Assembly: GCA_038207745.1 (NCBI GenBank)
Contig: JBBQZL010000054.1
Coordinates: 1-13,520 of the forward strand
DNA: 13,520 nt
Source of the DNA: JBBQZL01 sp038207745
GTDB taxonomy: Bacteria; Actinomycetota; Thermoleophilia; Solirubrobacterales; 70-9
Reading direction: 5' to 3'
The notes below the pieces were generated by a model, which was not told the DNA's origin, ran no database searches, and saw only the letters and a list, made by a program, of their open reading frames with translations. Shown here piece by piece: positions 12,428 through 13,520 of this stretch; within the stretch, counting starts at the first letter, position 1; each line of letters opens with the position of its first letter. The position numbers and the translations under genes were made by a program.

Positions 12428-13483
12428 TCAGCGGTGAAGCGCGAGCATTCCGGCGTCGGCGCGCGAGAGCAGTTCCTCAGCGCTGATGCCCTCGCACAGA
12501 GCAGCGGTTCCGGTCCGGATTTCGATCGGCTTGGCGTCAGGCCGAAGGCAGGAGGTGCGGACCGCGAGACGGAGGCGCGCGGCAACGACATTCGCTCCGT
12601 CGCCATCGGCACCCGGGAGGATGACAGTGAACTCGTCGCCTCCCCATCGGAAGCTTCTATCCGGGCCTCGCTGTTCGCCGGAGATCGCCGAGGCCACGCA
12701 GACCAGCGCCCTGTCGCCTTCGAGGTGTCCCCAGGTGTCGTTGATCAGCTTGAAGTCGGCGATGTCCGCGATCACGATCGAGAGCGGAGTGGAGAGCCGC
12801 CGAGACCTCGCTATCTCATCGTCGAGCGCCTCTTCGAAGGCTCGCCGGTTTCCGATTCCGGTCAGATTGTCGACGCGGGCCTCCAGCTTCGCGGCACGGC
12901 TCGTCCGGTGGAGCTCGATTCTTTGCTGGCGCTGTATCTCGGTCAACTTGTATGTTCCGATGGCAAGCACGATCCAGACCGAGATGGTGCCGATGATGTT
13001 TGCGGCGGCGTTCGGATTCCAGCCGTCGTACAGGACCGGAAGCGCGAGCACGATCGCGACTGCAACGAGAAAGACGCTGATCCGCCGCCGTGTTTGGATC
13101 AGCGCGACGTAGAGGATCATCACCATCATCACCCGGGGGTAGGGGGTATCCCATCCGCCGGCAAGCCAGATCAGCACTGTAAGTATCGCCAGTTGGAAAT
13201 AGCTGACCGCCAGAATCCGCCCGAAGGTCCAGATTCCCAAGTCGGCAAGCATCGCTGCGGCCACGCCCAGGGTGGGGATCAACATCGCGCCCACAACAAG
13301 CCAGCCTGCTGAACCGATCGCCGCGGTCGGCGGGGTCAGCGGCAGCATTGCGACAACGATCAGCGCCAGCACGAAGGCCAGGTAGCCGCCGATCCGGCTC
13401 TCCATCGGCAATACGTCGCTGCCGGACGGCTCCAAGTCGCTCAGATCGTAGTGCTCGGGTGTGTTCATGCGCAACTCTTGCAT
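12428..13483 (-). CDS. Membrane diguanylate cyclase (GGDEF)
   Basis: A 351-residue inner-membrane protein that should make c-di-GMP from two GTP. About six hydrophobic segments (roughly 33-50, 56-80, 92-110, 118-131, 135-151, 163-180) form an unclassified N-terminal sensor. A short helical linker (181-204) leads to a GGDEF domain starting DNLTGIGNRR. Metal-binding Asp240, the FKLIND motif (244-249) and the active-site GGDEF (281-285) are intact. The product-inhibition site RxxD is present five residues before it (Arg272, Asp275), so feedback inhibition is expected. The domain ends soon after SRADAGMLALHR, slightly short of the usual tail. The ATG at 13483 has a GGAG about 11 nt upstream; ATG 13468 is an alternative. 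There is no EAL domain. The gene converges on ftsH with 51 bp between them. Confidence 0.93.
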   Translation of the reverse strand: MQELRMNTPEHYDLSDLEPSGSDVLPMESRIGGYLAFVLALIVVAMLPLTPPTAAIGSAGWLVVGAMLIPTLGVAAAMLADLGIWTFGRILAVSYFQLAILTVLIWLAGGWDTPYPRVMMVMILYVALIQTRRRISVFLVAVAIVLALPVLYDGWNPNAAANIIGTISVWIVLAIGTYKLTEIQRQQRIELHRTSRAAKLEARVDNLTGIGNRRAFEEALDDEIARSRRLSTPLSIVIADIADFKLINDTWGHLEGDRALVCVASAISGEQRGPDRSFRWGGDEFTVILPGADGDGANVVAARLRLAVRTSCLRPDAKPIEIRTGTAALCEGISAEELLSRADAGMLALHR

Positions 13484-13505
13484 CGTCAGCCTGGCTCCTG
13501 TCCAT

Positions 13506-13511
13506 TAGCCT
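13506..13511 (+). promoter_or_regulatory. -10-like box (TAGCCT) at window edge
   Basis: The sequence TTAGCCTCGG (13505-13514) is identical to that before the MerR-cyclase gene. Nine bases follow the hexamer before the window ends, and none contains a start codon. By analogy with the other genes, a + strand gene should start at or just after the edge, divergent from the GGDEF gene. Confidence 0.35.
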
Positions 13512-13520
13512 CGGAAGACT

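Noticed and set aside
1..13520. CRISPR array, insertion sequence, integrase, tRNA or rRNA
   Set aside because: I saw no regularly spaced repeats, no transposase or integrase motifs, no terminal inverted repeats with target duplications, and no tRNA T-loop or anticodon-arm pattern in any gap.

Overview
The window looks like an ordinary chromosomal stretch from a GC-rich actinobacterium. Thermoleophilia (Solirubrobacterales-like) is my best guess. The reasons are the tilS-hpt-ftsH gene order, a MerR-type DNA-binding domain fused to a class III cyclase, a secreted 3D-domain protein with a long Trp/Gly-rich insert of a style I associate with that class, and many genes that begin a few bases after a TANNNT box, as actinobacterial leaderless transcripts do. 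This placement is inferred from sequence character and remembered family traits, not from a search. I see no mobile element, integrase, CRISPR array, tRNA or rRNA.

Layout. Positions 1-249 hold no convincing gene, only hairpins and a probable start site. A small coiled-coil, phasin-like protein (250-636, +) is followed by a convergent nucleoside phosphorylase-family enzyme (653-1324, -). A 36-bp divergent gap leads into a three-gene operon on the + strand: a second phasin-like coiled-coil protein (1361-1768), an atypical extended SDR lacking its catalytic Tyr/Lys (1771-2886), and an MGAT-like acyltransferase (2883-3839). A 237-bp convergent gap with two strong hairpins separates this from a secreted 3D-domain cell-wall protein (4077-4889, -).

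The nitrogen module follows: ammonium channel amt (5054-6532) and a PII protein (6552-6920) whose T-loop has Leu at position 51 instead of the modifiable Tyr. After it come a possible short RNA with a clear intrinsic terminator (about 7003-7062) and a MerR-regulatory-cyclase fusion (7141-8334). Then come tilS (8444-9814), hpt (9829-10377) and ftsH (10418-12376). A membrane diguanylate cyclase with an intact inhibitory site (12428-13483, -) ends the window. A -10-like box at the right edge suggests another + strand gene just outside.

Working together. The coiled-coil/SDR/acyltransferase operon suggests lipid or storage-granule metabolism. Amt and PII form the usual ammonium uptake and sensing pair, apparently without Tyr51 covalent modification. 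The MerR-cyclase and the GGDEF protein are two separate nucleotide second-messenger enzymes (cAMP and c-di-GMP). TilS, Hpt and FtsH are housekeeping: tRNA-Ile decoding, purine salvage and membrane proteolysis. I found no clearly new multi-gene system. The most unusual items are the PII T-loop, the cyclase fusion, the candidate short RNA and the altered active sites of the SDR and nucleoside phosphorylase.
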